From Bacteroidales bacterium (GTDB taxonomy: Bacteria; Bacteroidota; Bacteroidia; Bacteroidales; Muribaculaceae), in the NCBI GenBank assembly GCA_014800245.1, contig JAAVGM010000014.1, positions 1-64,000 of the forward strand: DNA of 64,000 bases, written 5' to 3'. Below are positions 1-8,161 of the stretch, piece after piece (the first letter of the stretch is position 1; each line of letters starts with the position of its first letter). The notes under the pieces are model-generated. The model did not search any database, was not told the origin of the DNA, and saw only the letters and a program-made list of their open reading frames with translations. A program made the translations under genes and the position numbers.

Positions 1-1
1 T

Positions 2-1048
2 CTTTCTGATCTCAATGAAAAGCACATTCGCGGTTGCATACGTCTTGGTGTCGAAGGAGGACGAATTCCTGCCAGTGCTTTGAGTGCGCCTATATCCGAT
101 ACCTTATCAAAATGGAAACTGCTTAAAAATGGCATTCCAACCAATGGTGCTGCCATGCTTTTCTCTGATAATGTTTATGAATACGACAATTTCAAAATAA
201 AGATGGCTCGTTTCTTAGGGACAGATAAAAATGAGTTTATCGATGAGATGCGTGTCGAGGGGAATTTCTTCGACTTACTTGATGCAGGATTGGCGTTCTG
301 TTTCAAACACCTCAATCTCAGTGGGAAAATAACCAACCGCAGTCTTCAACGCGAAGAGCGTCTTGAAATTCCTTACAAGGCACTGAGAGAAGCCATAATC
401 AACTCGCTCTGCCATCGTCAGTGGGAGAAATATAATCTGTTCAATAGTATCGCTATCTATGATGACCGCGTAGAAATCGGCAATCCCGGTATCTTCCCTT
501 CTCAGATTACACCCGAAAACATCAAGGAGCCTCACGACTCCTACCCTTACAATGTCAAGATGGCAGAAGCACTCTACCGTTCTATGTGGTTGGAGAATTG
601 GGGTTCGGGTGCAAAGCGCATTATCGAAGCTTGTCAGGAACAAGGCGTAGAAGAACCCACATGGCACTGGGACGGCTCCTTCGTCTATGTCACGTTTAAA
701 CGACCGTCATACAAACCAAGTCAACAGAGTAACGAGTCTCAAATAAACTTAGGGGATAATGTCGCTCCAAATCTCGACAATGTCGCCCAAAATGTCGCTC
801 CAAGTACGAACAATGTCGCTCTAAATGTCGCTCCAAACATAGCTGATGGCGCTCAAAGACTTGATGAGAGAATACTACAAATCATAAAATCAAATCGATC
901 CATCAGACGCGAAGATATTGCAGCACAGCTTTCTGTTAATAAGAAAACAGTGGAGCGACATTTGAAGGATCTGGGTATCAAGTGGGAAGGACATTCAAGA
1001 ACCGGACATTGGAATATTCCATTAACAAACAACATGAACAAGGATTAA
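2..1048 (+). CDS. AlbA_2/Schlafen-type putative ATP-dependent regulator, 3' part (5' end outside the window)
   Basis: The reading frame is open from base 2, so the ORF-track start at 80 (a TTG) is not the real start and the gene is cut by the window edge. The visible part has an ATPase-like segment with the motif LREAIINSLCHRQW, typical of the C-terminal half of AlbA_2 (Schlafen-like) putative DNA-binding regulators, followed by IGNPGIFP and a GSGAKRI segment. A linker of repeated NVAP/NVAQ units comes next, and then a C-terminal winged-helix domain (IRREDIAAQLSVNKKTVERHL). The N-terminal AlbA_2 domain would lie upstream. The family is usually accessory and of unknown precise role, often suggested to act in DNA binding or defence. 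I infer a regulator; targets cannot be seen. Confidence 0.8.
   Translation, partial: LSDLNEKHIRGCIRLGVEGGRIPASALSAPISDTLSKWKLLKNGIPTNGAAMLFSDNVYEYDNFKIKMARFLGTDKNEFIDEMRVEGNFFDLLDAGLAFCFKHLNLSGKITNRSLQREERLEIPYKALREAIINSLCHRQWEKYNLFNSIAIYDDRVEIGNPGIFPSQITPENIKEPHDSYPYNVKMAEALYRSMWLENWGSGAKRIIEACQEQGVEEPTWHWDGSFVYVTFKRPSYKPSQQSNESQINLGDNVAPNLDNVAQNVAPSTNNVALNVAPNIADGAQRLDERILQIIKSNRSIRREDIAAQLSVNKKTVERHLKDLGIKWEGHSRTGHWNIPLTNNMNKD
758..838 (+). repeat. In-gene short repeats encoding NVAP/NVAQ units
   Basis: About five imperfect copies of a 13-nt unit close to AATGTCGCTCCAA occur in the linker of the AlbA_2-type protein. They give the peptide pattern NVAP...NVAQNVAP...NVALNVAP. The repeats keep the reading frame and look like a flexible linker that can grow or shrink by slippage. 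Confidence 0.75.
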
Positions 1049-1180
1049 TTCAATATACTAATAGGAATTATCATATTATTTCCTGAATCAGACAAACTCC
1101 TGATAAGTAATTATCTTAATAGGAAAATTTTCTAATGAAGAATCGTTACATTTGTACATGACAAGTGAGAGAACTAAATT

Positions 1181-2230
1181 ATGACGCACGAAAAATTAAA
1201 AGATAAAATCAGAGGATCTTTGGTTGGCGGAGCCATCGGCGATGCCTTTGGCTACCCTGTGGAGTTTGTTAGCTCGTTTGAAGAGATCAGAGCTAAGTAT
1301 GATGACAATGGTATCGTCGAATATGACTTGTCTTATCCTTGGTTGGAAGAGACGTTTGACAAGGCTCTGTTTTCAGACGATACCCAGATGACTCTTTACA
1401 CGGCTGAAGGGTTGTTTGAGTCGGAGAAGACAGGGGTTCCACTAATCCCTACAATATGTAATGCCTACCTTGCGTGGATGGGACCACAGATAGGCAAGAA
1501 GGTGAAAATCAGCTATAAGTCCGAACTGGCTCAAATTAAGGAATTGAATGAGCGTCGTGCACCCGGCAACACATGCTTGACATCCTTGTTCTCCATCTAT
1601 AGCGATAAAGAGCCGATGAATGACAGCAAAGGGTGTGGTGGCGTTATGCGCGTCGCTCCTATTGGGCTTTATGGCGCTGCTCATGGTTGGCCGCTTAAAA
1701 AGACCGCCAAGATTGCCGGAGAAACTGCAGAATTAACTCACCTTCATCCGCTGAGCACATACTCCTCAGCCATGCTTGCAGTTCTGTGCCAGATTTTCTG
1801 TACAGCTGAATGCGTCACTAAGAGTACGATAAATGAGAGTGTGAAATTAACATTCGGAGTATTGGATTTAATATATGGAGCCGACGCGCCTGATATGGAT
1901 GATTTCAAGAAGATAATCCGGAAGGCGATTCAACTTGAAGACAATCTTTTGCAAGATTGGGAGGTAATTGAGAATGAACTCGGAGAAGGTTGGGTTGCTG
2001 AAGAAACATTGGCTATCGCTCTTTTCAGCATCATACGCCATATCGACGACTTTAAGGCCGCCATGATTTGTGCCGTAAACCATGGCGGCGACAGCGACTC
2101 AACGGGAGCCGTCGCAGGCAACCTCATTGGTGCTATCTGCGGATATGAAGGGATACCCGACTATTTCAAAGACAATATACAACTTAAAGATCTCTTGATC
2201 TCAACGGCCGACAGACTGTCTGATAAATAG
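1181..2230 (+). CDS. ADP-ribosylglycohydrolase family protein (DraG/ARH type)
   Basis: This 349-aa protein carries the family's metal-binding signatures: GAIGDAFGYPVE near residue 16, FSDDTQMT near 66, and HGGDSDSTGAVAGNLIGAI near 304. The acidic residues in DDTQM and DSDS are the ones known to hold the two magnesium ions in DraG/ARH enzymes. Such enzymes remove ADP-ribose from proteins or nucleic acids, or hydrolyse related ADP-ribose conjugates. The start fits: a possible -7 box (TACATTTG at 1147-1154) lies just upstream. It is a single gene, with a convergent unknown gene downstream. The substrate is unknown; a role in reversing ADP-ribosylation is inferred from family membership only. Confidence 0.88.
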   Translation: MTHEKLKDKIRGSLVGGAIGDAFGYPVEFVSSFEEIRAKYDDNGIVEYDLSYPWLEETFDKALFSDDTQMTLYTAEGLFESEKTGVPLIPTICNAYLAWMGPQIGKKVKISYKSELAQIKELNERRAPGNTCLTSLFSIYSDKEPMNDSKGCGGVMRVAPIGLYGAAHGWPLKKTAKIAGETAELTHLHPLSTYSSAMLAVLCQIFCTAECVTKSTINESVKLTFGVLDLIYGADAPDMDDFKKIIRKAIQLEDNLLQDWEVIENELGEGWVAEETLAIALFSIIRHIDDFKAAMICAVNHGGDSDSTGAVAGNLIGAICGYEGIPDYFKDNIQLKDLLISTADRLSDK

Positions 2231-2264
2231 CAATTTGCGTTATCACGAGATTTCTATAGTCTCC

Positions 2265-3065
2265 CTACTTGCAGTATGTGCGGATTAGGAAGTAGAGATA
2301 GTGATTCAGTGTGGATAGAGCCCCGCGGAGCATATCTTCTGTCACATCTTCTGTTCCATCAAGATTCTCTATTACTGTATGTACGAAATCGTTGGCTATC
2401 AAGCGTGTGTATCTTATATTTGTCCCTGACTTTGCCTTATCTGCCACACTTTGTAGCCAATCGCTATTCCCTCGGCCATTATTGATGACCAGGGCATTCA
2501 GTTTGCGGAGATTCGACACCATCTTATAGCGTACTCCATCGGGGAATGTCAACTCTTTCAGATACTGATTGAATTCATTATCAAATGGAATCTTCGGGTA
2601 TCGCTTGTTTTCTTCTTCACTCTCTTCCTCATATAGATCATCAAACTCATAATAATTGAACGTTGCACGCAAGAATGCCTCATACCATTCGAAAGCTGTT
2701 ATAACGTCTGAGAGAAACTTCTTGCTTCCCTTTTTAATCTTTTTTCTCATCTCCTGAAGCTCCTCGATATGACTTATCAAAAAGATGAAGGCGTAACCAA
2801 GATAAAGGGAACGCAAAGACTCCGAATTAACTTTTCGAGCTTCTTCCATCCACTTTCCGATAATTCTGAACAATTCCAAATCGCCCGGTTCCCGAAACTT
2901 AACGTCAGACTCTCTGATGAGGTCAATCTGCTTCTCTGCCTCCTCTTCGGAAAGGATGCGGGAGGTTACGAGCCAGTTTTGGAAGCCTACACTGTTGTAG
3001 GGGATGTCGAGAAAATCCGTTTCGATAAAATCTTCTTCCATGGTAGAATTCTTTAGATCTGTCAT
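2265..3065 (-). CDS. Protein of unknown function, 266 aa (start moved downstream)
   Basis: I do not recognise this family. The ORF-track start (a TTG at 3122) lies inside a good Bacteroidetes promoter (TTG, 20 nt, TAACTTTG), so translation more likely starts at the ATG at 3065 (MTDLKNST...). The protein is acidic and helical, with no signal peptide and no clear membrane span. A Glu/Asp-rich stretch (YEEESEEENKR) is followed by a more basic C-terminal half. It runs convergently with the ADP-ribosylglycohydrolase and its stop is about 35 bp away. Position in an accessory area makes a defence or mobile-element role possible, but nothing in the sequence shows it. Confidence 0.7.
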   Translation of the reverse strand: MTDLKNSTMEEDFIETDFLDIPYNSVGFQNWLVTSRILSEEEAEKQIDLIRESDVKFREPGDLELFRIIGKWMEEARKVNSESLRSLYLGYAFIFLISHIEELQEMRKKIKKGSKKFLSDVITAFEWYEAFLRATFNYYEFDDLYEEESEEENKRYPKIPFDNEFNQYLKELTFPDGVRYKMVSNLRKLNALVINNGRGNSDWLQSVADKAKSGTNIRYTRLIANDFVHTVIENLDGTEDVTEDMLRGALSTLNHYLYFLIRTYCK

Positions 3066-3091
3066 AGTTGCTGAGGTTTTTAATTCGATTG

Positions 3092-3122
3092 CAAAGTTAC
3101 TACCCAATAATTGAAAAGTCAA
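3092..3122 (-). promoter_or_regulatory. Bacteroidetes-type promoter of the 266-aa unknown gene
   Basis: On the minus strand a TTG (3122-3120) and a -7 box TAACTTTG (3099-3092) are separated by 20 nt, which matches the Bacteroidetes sigma-ABfr consensus. The site decides the start of the gene below it. Confidence 0.7.
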
Positions 3123-3223
3123 TATTTCATCTTACCAATTAAAAAACAAGGGGGTGTGGTATAATATTTCATTTACTCCCTCGCTATTGAATTCTAAAGA
3201 AGAGACTTTCCTCTTTTTAGTCA

Positions 3224-3267
3224 CTTCTCATTGCTAAATTAGTAAAATTATGCTAACTTTGCCAATA
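3224..3267 (+). promoter_or_regulatory. Promoter, copy 1 of a duplicated 44-bp cassette
   Basis: TTG (3231-3233), 20 nt and TAACTTTG (3254-3261) form a full promoter. The 44 bp match the segment at 4847-4890 at 42 of 44 positions. It drives the short AlbA_2 remnant and probably the DUF1016 gene. Confidence 0.75.
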
Positions 3268-3277
3268 ACATTAAAAT

Positions 3278-3411
3278 ATGACTATTGACGATATAAAATC
3301 TTTGATTGCTTCGGATGAGTCGCGAACTCTGGAATCAAGCCTAAGTCGCTGAAGATAATGGGTCAGCAAGTGGAAGATGTCTCTCTGTATATCAATAATA
3401 ATCCTTTTTAG
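3278..3411 (+). pseudogene. Remnant of an AlbA_2-type gene start, frame-disrupted
   Basis: The ATG at 3278 opens MTIDDIKSLIASDESRTLE, which strongly resembles the start of AlbA_2 (Schlafen-like) proteins, but the frame stops after 24 codons (TGA at 3350). A second open stretch in another frame (3337-3411, ending LYINNNPF) leads to the DUF1016 gene. The most economical reading is a gene whose middle was deleted, leaving its promoter and first codons. The origin of the second piece is unclear. Confidence 0.5.
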
Positions 3412-3422
3412 AAGAGCGTAAT

Positions 3423-4511
3423 ATGAAGCCAAACAAGATAAACAAAGTATTTGAAATCACTATTGATACACTCTATAACAAAGCATCTGGAGTCATAGAA
3501 CAGGCACGTACTACGGCTTATAAGCAAGTTAATGAGGCGTTAGTGAAAAGAAATTGGGAACTTGGTAAACTTATTGCTGAGGAGGAGCTCAACGGAGAGG
3601 ATCGAGCCGCATATGGTGCATCGATTATCAAGGGGCTTTCCAAACGTCTTACAACAGCTTACGGAAAGGGATTCACCAAAAGCTATTTGTATAGTTACGT
3701 ACTCTTCTATAAAAATAATTCTGGTGAGATTTTCCAAACGCTGTTTGGAAAATCTCGGAAACTTCTATCATGGTCTCATTATTTCGCACTAAATCAAGAG
3801 CCTAATGATGAGGCTCGGGAATGGTATGAACGAGAGGCAGCGGAACAGAATTGGAGTGTAAGAACACTCCAGCGGAACATCGGCTCTCAGTATTATTTCC
3901 GCTTGCTAGCCTCTCAAAGAAAAGATCTTGTGAGGAAAGAGATGGCTGAACTGACTGCCCCACTACAAAATCCGGATCCGACGGAATTTATCAAGAATCC
4001 TGTAGTGGGAGAATTCTTAGGCTTTACCGCCGATTCATCTTATAGGGAGTCTGACCTTGAACAGTCTATAATTGATAACCTTGAGAAATTTCTACTTGAG
4101 ATGGGGAAAGGCTTTGCTTTTGTAGCCCGTCAACAGCATATACACACCAAAAAAAGAGATTACTTCATTGACCTCGTATTCTACAACTACATCCTAAAAT
4201 GTTTTGTCCTCATAGACTTGAAGACATCCACAATCGAGCATCAGGATGTAGGACAGATGGATATGTATGTCAGGATGTATGATGAACTAAAACGAGGGAA
4301 AGATGACAATCCTACCATAGGAATACTTTTGTGCGATGATACCGACGAGGATATAGCTAGATATTCAGTCCTCCATGACAATGACCATCTTTTCGCCTCC
4401 AAGTATATGCTGTACCTCCCCACCCCTGAACAGTTGCGCGCGGAGATAGAGCGTCAGAAGGCAATCTATTTCCTTAAAGAGAAAGAGCACGATGAAAATG
4501 ATAGTGAGTAA
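3423..4511 (+). CDS. DUF1016 / PDDEXK nuclease domain protein (YhcG-like)
   Basis: This 362-aa protein has the two-part YhcG architecture. An N-terminal DUF1016 helical domain (about residues 15-175) includes NWELGKLI, YGASIIKGLSKRL and LLSWSHYFAL. A C-terminal PDDEXK-like nuclease domain (about 190-345) follows. The likely catalytic residues are in YFIDLVFYN (the D) and CFVLIDLKT (the D-x-K equivalent of ExK). Members are found widely in defence and mobile regions and are thought to cleave nucleic acids; no substrate is known. The gene lies between two copies of a promoter cassette, downstream of an AlbA_2 remnant and upstream of a truncated ORF, so it looks recently rearranged. Confidence 0.85.
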   Translation: MKPNKINKVFEITIDTLYNKASGVIEQARTTAYKQVNEALVKRNWELGKLIAEEELNGEDRAAYGASIIKGLSKRLTTAYGKGFTKSYLYSYVLFYKNNSGEIFQTLFGKSRKLLSWSHYFALNQEPNDEAREWYEREAAEQNWSVRTLQRNIGSQYYFRLLASQRKDLVRKEMAELTAPLQNPDPTEFIKNPVVGEFLGFTADSSYRESDLEQSIIDNLEKFLLEMGKGFAFVARQQHIHTKKRDYFIDLVFYNYILKCFVLIDLKTSTIEHQDVGQMDMYVRMYDELKRGKDDNPTIGILLCDDTDEDIARYSVLHDNDHLFASKYMLYLPTPEQLRAEIERQKAIYFLKEKEHDENDSE

Positions 4512-4558
4512 ATCAATTATGAAATACTAACGTGCTATTAATAATTTAAAGAATTTAT

Positions 4559-4879
4559 ATGGGTTGGGATATAGTTGCAATAGGCATTAATCATAATCTT
4601 CCAGTGGGAGATCCCTTTAAGACGGCCGAAAGACTATCCTCATTAGTTGATGGTCCGATCAGTGTAGGGTATTATGAGTCGTGGATATATAAACCAGATG
4701 TTAATAAAATCATAGAGTCTGAATATGAATGGATTGAAATCAGCAAAATAAATTCCTCAAAGCAGGGATATGTCGTTTTCTTTTCTATTGAAAATTACTG
4801 TGCAAGAAAAATATATAGAGATCTCGCGGACAAAATAGATTTACCCCTTCTCATTGCTAATTTAGCAAAATTATGCTAA
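4559..4879 (+). CDS. Small unknown protein, probably 3'-truncated
   Basis: This 106-aa ORF (MGWDIVAIGINHNL...) has no recognised domain. Its last codons, encoding LLIANLAKLC, are read from the 44-bp promoter cassette at 4847-4890. The natural end of the gene therefore seems to have been replaced by that cassette. It lies 47 bp after the DUF1016 gene and may be co-transcribed with it. It may be expressed as a shortened protein or be a dead fragment. Confidence 0.45.
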   Translation: MGWDIVAIGINHNLPVGDPFKTAERLSSLVDGPISVGYYESWIYKPDVNKIIESEYEWIEISKINSSKQGYVVFFSIENYCARKIYRDLADKIDLPLLIANLAKLC

Positions 4880-4890
4880 CTTTGCCAATA
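4847..4890 (+). promoter_or_regulatory. Promoter of yccF, copy 2 of the duplicated 44-bp cassette
   Basis: TTG (4854-4856), 20 nt and TAACTTTG (4877-4884) precede the yccF ATG at 4903, leaving a very short leader. The segment is nearly identical to 3224-3267 and overlaps the 3' end of the upstream ORF. Confidence 0.75.
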
Positions 4891-4902
4891 ATATAATAAG
4901 TT

Positions 4903-5271
4903 ATGAATATCCTTCTAAATATAATATGGGTTGTATTCGGCGGTCTGATGATTGCTATTGAGTATGCTATTTCAAGCATTGCCATGATGATTACATTAAT
5001 TGGGATTCCTTTCGGCATACAGACAATCAAATTAGCAAGAGTGGCTCTATGGCCTTTTGGAACAGATATTTCTAATACCGGATGGCCTTCCGGATGCTTG
5101 GCAGGAATAATGAATGTCATATGGTGGTTTGTCGGCGGCTTTGCTATTGCCCTAACTCATCTGGGTTGGGGTCTCCTATTCTGCATCACTATCGTAGGGA
5201 TCCCTTTCGGCATCCAACATTTCAAACTCATGAAATTAGCTCTCTTCCCGTTCGGAAAAGAGATTAATTAA
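4903..5271 (+). CDS. yccF: YccF domain inner-membrane protein
   Basis: This 122-aa protein has two similar YccF halves, each a hydrophobic stretch followed by IGIPFGIQTIKLARVALWPFG or VGIPFGIQHFKLMKLALFPFG-type sequence. About four membrane segments are visible. YccF proteins are small inner-membrane proteins without an established biochemical role. It has its own promoter (copy 2 of the cassette) and is followed after 178 bp by the Ter-type stress cassette, which has a separate promoter. Confidence 0.85.
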   Translation: MNILLNIIWVVFGGLMIAIEYAISSIAMMITLIGIPFGIQTIKLARVALWPFGTDISNTGWPSGCLAGIMNVIWWFVGGFAIALTHLGWGLLFCITIVGIPFGIQHFKLMKLALFPFGKEIN

Positions 5272-5401
5272 AAGCTCCGCTTTCGCAATCAGACTTCAAC
5301 GCATTCCTCCCTCTTCTGAAACATTGCAACGCTAATTGCCCTACCCTACTGCATTATTATTGAAATATTGCAAATTTTATGGCAAGAATCATTTATTTGA
5401 T

Positions 5402-5409
5402 TAACTTTG
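5402..5409 (+). promoter_or_regulatory. -7 box (TAACTTTG) before the terD cassette
   Basis: TAACTTTG lies 40 nt before the terD ATG at 5450. The -33 region is weak. No other promoter is evident before the four-gene cassette, so this probably drives all of it. Confidence 0.5.
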
Positions 5410-5449
5410 TAAATATAAAATATATATTCAAACTATAAAATCAGATACT

Positions 5450-6010
5450 ATGGCTATCAATCTTCAGAAAGGACAAAGAATTCAGATCGGCTTGCAGAAA
5501 GTAGGCGTCGGTCTCGGTTGGGATCCCAACACAAGCACCGGATTCGATTTCGATCTTGATGCATCAGCTTTCATGCTCGGCGAAAACAAGAAACTACCCC
5601 TCGACGAATTTTTCGTATTCTATAACAATCAGATCTCTCCGGATAAGGCTGTCGAGTCTTCAGGCGACGACCAAACAGGCGGAAACAGCGACGGGGGCGA
5701 CGACGAAACAATCACCGTCGATCTTTCAAAAGTGGATCCGAGAATCCAGGAGATTATCTTCACAGTGACCATCCACGAAGCAGAACAGCGCCGTCAGAAC
5801 TTCGGTCAGGTTCACAACTCTTATATCCGGATATATAATGCCATCACCAACGAGGAGATTGCAAAATACGACCTCGATGAGGACTTTTCAATAGAAACTG
5901 CCGTGGAATTCGGCCGACTTTACAAACGCAACGGCGAATGGAAATTCGAAGCTATGGGCAACGGCTATAAGGGTGGTCTCCAGTTCTTTGTAGATAAATA
6001 CGTCGGATAA
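5450..6010 (+). CDS. terD: TerD family protein (tellurium-resistance/stress type)
   Basis: This 186-aa protein is the usual TerD length. It begins with NLQKGQRIQIG and contains the calcium-binding acidic clusters FDFDLDASAFML (about residue 34) and SDGGDDETITVDLSKV (about 79). The typical VTIHEAEQRRQNFGQV segment and a C-terminal FEAMGNGYKGGL close the domain. TerD proteins bind calcium and associate with membrane-linked stress complexes. It is the first gene of a tight cassette with a VWA protein, a PP2C phosphatase and a kinase, the known TerY-P neighbourhood. The actual stress sensed here is unknown. Confidence 0.93.
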   Translation: MAINLQKGQRIQIGLQKVGVGLGWDPNTSTGFDFDLDASAFMLGENKKLPLDEFFVFYNNQISPDKAVESSGDDQTGGNSDGGDDETITVDLSKVDPRIQEIIFTVTIHEAEQRRQNFGQVHNSYIRIYNAITNEEIAKYDLDEDFSIETAVEFGRLYKRNGEWKFEAMGNGYKGGLQFFVDKYVG

Positions 6011-6028
6011 TTTAATTCTTAATAAAAT

Positions 6029-6664
6029 ATGAGGCGACTTCCCGTATATCTTCTCATCGACACCTCCGGCTCAATGCGCGGCGAACCGATCGAATCCGTC
6101 AAGGTCGGGCTTGAAGCTATGATTTCGAGCCTCCGTCAGGATCCTTTTGCATTGGAATCGGTAAGCATAAGCATCATCACATTCGACCGCGACGTCAAGC
6201 AGATCCTCCCCCTAACCCCTCTCGATGAACTTCAGCTTCCGGAAATCTCCACGCCCGAAAGCGGACCGACTCACACCGGGCTGGCATTGAAACTCCTCTG
6301 CGAGAAAATTGATCAGGAGGTCTCCCTCAGCACTCCCGATAAGAAAGGCGACTGGATGCCGCTCCTATTCCTCATGACCGATGGCAAGCCTTCCGACAGT
6401 CAGCTTTATAAAGAGATGATTCCGGAGGTGAAGAAACGTCATTTCGCAAGCATTATCGCCTGTGCAGCCGGACCAAGCGCAAAAACCGAACCCTTGAAAG
6501 AGCTCACAAGCGAGGTCTATTCTCTCGACACTGTGGATAGTACTGCTTTCAAGAAATTCTTCAAATGGGTGTCGGATTCAATAGGAGTCGGCAACCGAAG
6601 CATCGGTGCCACCGACGACCTCGTGCTTCCGCCTCCTCCCGCCGAAGTCAATGTAATAATCTAA
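6029..6664 (+). CDS. TerY-like VWA domain protein
   Basis: This 211-aa protein is a nearly complete von Willebrand A domain. It has the MIDAS motif DTSGSMRG at residues 11-18, the threonine loop PTHTGLAL near 90, and MTDGKPSD near 117. No signal peptide is seen, so it acts in the cytoplasm. TerY proteins are proposed to act as metal-dependent scaffolds that link TerD-type proteins to a phosphatase and kinase pair. It starts 18 bp after terD and precedes both partners, which supports the TerY-P triad reading. Confidence 0.9.
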   Translation: MRRLPVYLLIDTSGSMRGEPIESVKVGLEAMISSLRQDPFALESVSISIITFDRDVKQILPLTPLDELQLPEISTPESGPTHTGLALKLLCEKIDQEVSLSTPDKKGDWMPLLFLMTDGKPSDSQLYKEMIPEVKKRHFASIIACAAGPSAKTEPLKELTSEVYSLDTVDSTAFKKFFKWVSDSIGVGNRSIGATDDLVLPPPPAEVNVII

Positions 6665-6665
6665 G

Positions 6666-6700
6666 AACTAACGTTATAATACGCAAACTAACGTTATAAT
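6666..6700 (+). repeat. Two 15-bp direct repeats between terY-like and PP2C genes
   Basis: AACTAACGTTATAAT occurs at 6666-6680 and 6686-6700, one every 20 bp, and each contains the palindrome AACGTT. It may be a slippage product or a small binding site. No function can be shown. Confidence 0.6.
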
Positions 6701-6709
6701 CAAAGAGCT

Positions 6710-8158
6710 ATGGATAGAAAACAACGAATGGCCATGAGAAAAAGCGCCATGGCCGGTCGGCTGAATGATGCGGCGAGAGCCATTGATGCCGCCATGGAAA
6801 AGGCCGGAATCTCCCCTTCGCAAAAAGGGGAATTCCTCGATTGGACTATTGCATCGTTGTGGAGCAATTTCAGAGAAGAACGTATGAACCAACGCATAAT
6901 GATTGAAAACGAGATCCGACAACTCGGATTGCGTTTCCCTAATGGCACTGTAAAAAAGGAATACGCCGTATTCTTTGAGCTTCCCACGGATAAGATTTCC
7001 GACATCAAGCTTTCAGGCGCCGAGGAGTTAGGACTCAATTTCTCTATCGACGAGGATGGGAAATGTTCCCTTACCGGAAAACCGGCTTCAGCCGGCGATT
7101 TCACCCTGCGATTGCGCTATAACACAATTGAAGGGGAACCCTCTTCCGAACTCTCCATCCCCGTGGCTTTCAATCCGAATCCGAGGGATTTATGGAAGAA
7201 TATCCCTACCGATGAAAATATACCTTATTATAAGCCTGATTCTGATTCAGCATATATAAAAGTGGAGGTCGACGAAGCAGGCGAGCCCAAGAAAGATATT
7301 GTGGCTGCCAGCCGGCGAGGCAGAAGCCATGCCCAGGAGGGGAAGGCTCGCGACGATCATTTCTCCCTTTATCATTGTGATAAGTCAGATTGGTATATCA
7401 TGGCAGTGGCAGACGGTGCGGGGAGTGCAAAATATTCACGCAAAGGATCTGAGGTGGCTTGCAAGACCGTAATCGACCACTGCAAGGAGCTTCTTCTCGA
7501 TAATCCTGCGTTCGAATCCTCCATACGTGAATATGAGAGCGACCGCGATAATAATGAGAAGCGCACCACTCTCACTCGTAATATCATCGATATCATATAT
7601 AAGGGAGCCATGAAAGCTCACGAGGCCGTCAAGAAGGTGGCAGAAGCCAATGAGGAGGCGAAATTGAAAGACTTTGCCACTACCCTCATGTTTGCTGTCT
7701 GCAAAAAATATGAATTCGGATGGTTCATCGCCTCTTTCTGGGTGGGCGACGGCGCCATGTGCCTCTTTGATGCTGAAAACAAAACCGCAAAACTCCTCGG
7801 CACTCCCGACGAAGGGGAATTCTCCGGACAGACCCGATTCCTCACTATGCCCGAGATTTTCCGCGATCCTGAAGTTGTCGCCAAGCGGTTGCGTATGGCT
7901 ATCGTGCCTGATTTCACTGCCCTTTTCCTCATGAGCGACGGCATATCCGATCCGATGTTTGAGACAGATGTCAACCTCCGCGACTATTCCAAATGGGAAG
8001 AATTCTACAATCGTCTTAAAACCGGCTTCCCGGAGGATGAGATTGGCGGTGTGGATCTCTCAGATGATAATGAGGAGGCGAAAGATCAGCTGCTTAAATG
8101 GCTCGATTTCTGGAGTCCGGGCAACCATGACGACCGTACAATTGTAATCCTTTATTAA
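6710..8158 (+). CDS. PP2C-family Ser/Thr phosphatase of the TerY-P triad, with N-terminal Ig-like region
   Basis: This 482-aa protein has a helical N-terminus (1-60), an Ig-like segment (about 65-155, including LTGKPASAGDFTLRL), and a C-terminal PP2C catalytic domain (about 190-480). Metal-binding PP2C motifs are visible: AVADGAGSAKYSRKGSEVA near 225, WVGDGAMCLFD near 344, LMSDGISDPMF near 403 and NHDDRTIVILY at the end. The reaction is metal-dependent removal of phosphate from Ser/Thr. It lies between the VWA gene and the kinase gene, and its stop is 3 bp before the kinase start. It probably counteracts that kinase. Confidence 0.9.
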   Translation: MDRKQRMAMRKSAMAGRLNDAARAIDAAMEKAGISPSQKGEFLDWTIASLWSNFREERMNQRIMIENEIRQLGLRFPNGTVKKEYAVFFELPTDKISDIKLSGAEELGLNFSIDEDGKCSLTGKPASAGDFTLRLRYNTIEGEPSSELSIPVAFNPNPRDLWKNIPTDENIPYYKPDSDSAYIKVEVDEAGEPKKDIVAASRRGRSHAQEGKARDDHFSLYHCDKSDWYIMAVADGAGSAKYSRKGSEVACKTVIDHCKELLLDNPAFESSIREYESDRDNNEKRTTLTRNIIDIIYKGAMKAHEAVKKVAEANEEAKLKDFATTLMFAVCKKYEFGWFIASFWVGDGAMCLFDAENKTAKLLGTPDEGEFSGQTRFLTMPEIFRDPEVVAKRLRMAIVPDFTALFLMSDGISDPMFETDVNLRDYSKWEEFYNRLKTGFPEDEIGGVDLSDDNEEAKDQLLKWLDFWSPGNHDDRTIVILY

Positions 8159-8161
8159 CTT

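Noticed and set aside
1181-2230. Functional pairing of the ADP-ribosylglycohydrolase with the ART-like protein at 61 kb
   Set aside because: The reaction types would match, but the genes are about 60 kb apart in different contexts and nothing links them.
3066-3122. N-terminal extension of the unknown 285-aa ORF
   Set aside because: The extra codons run through a consensus promoter on the same strand, so the start at 3065 is preferred.
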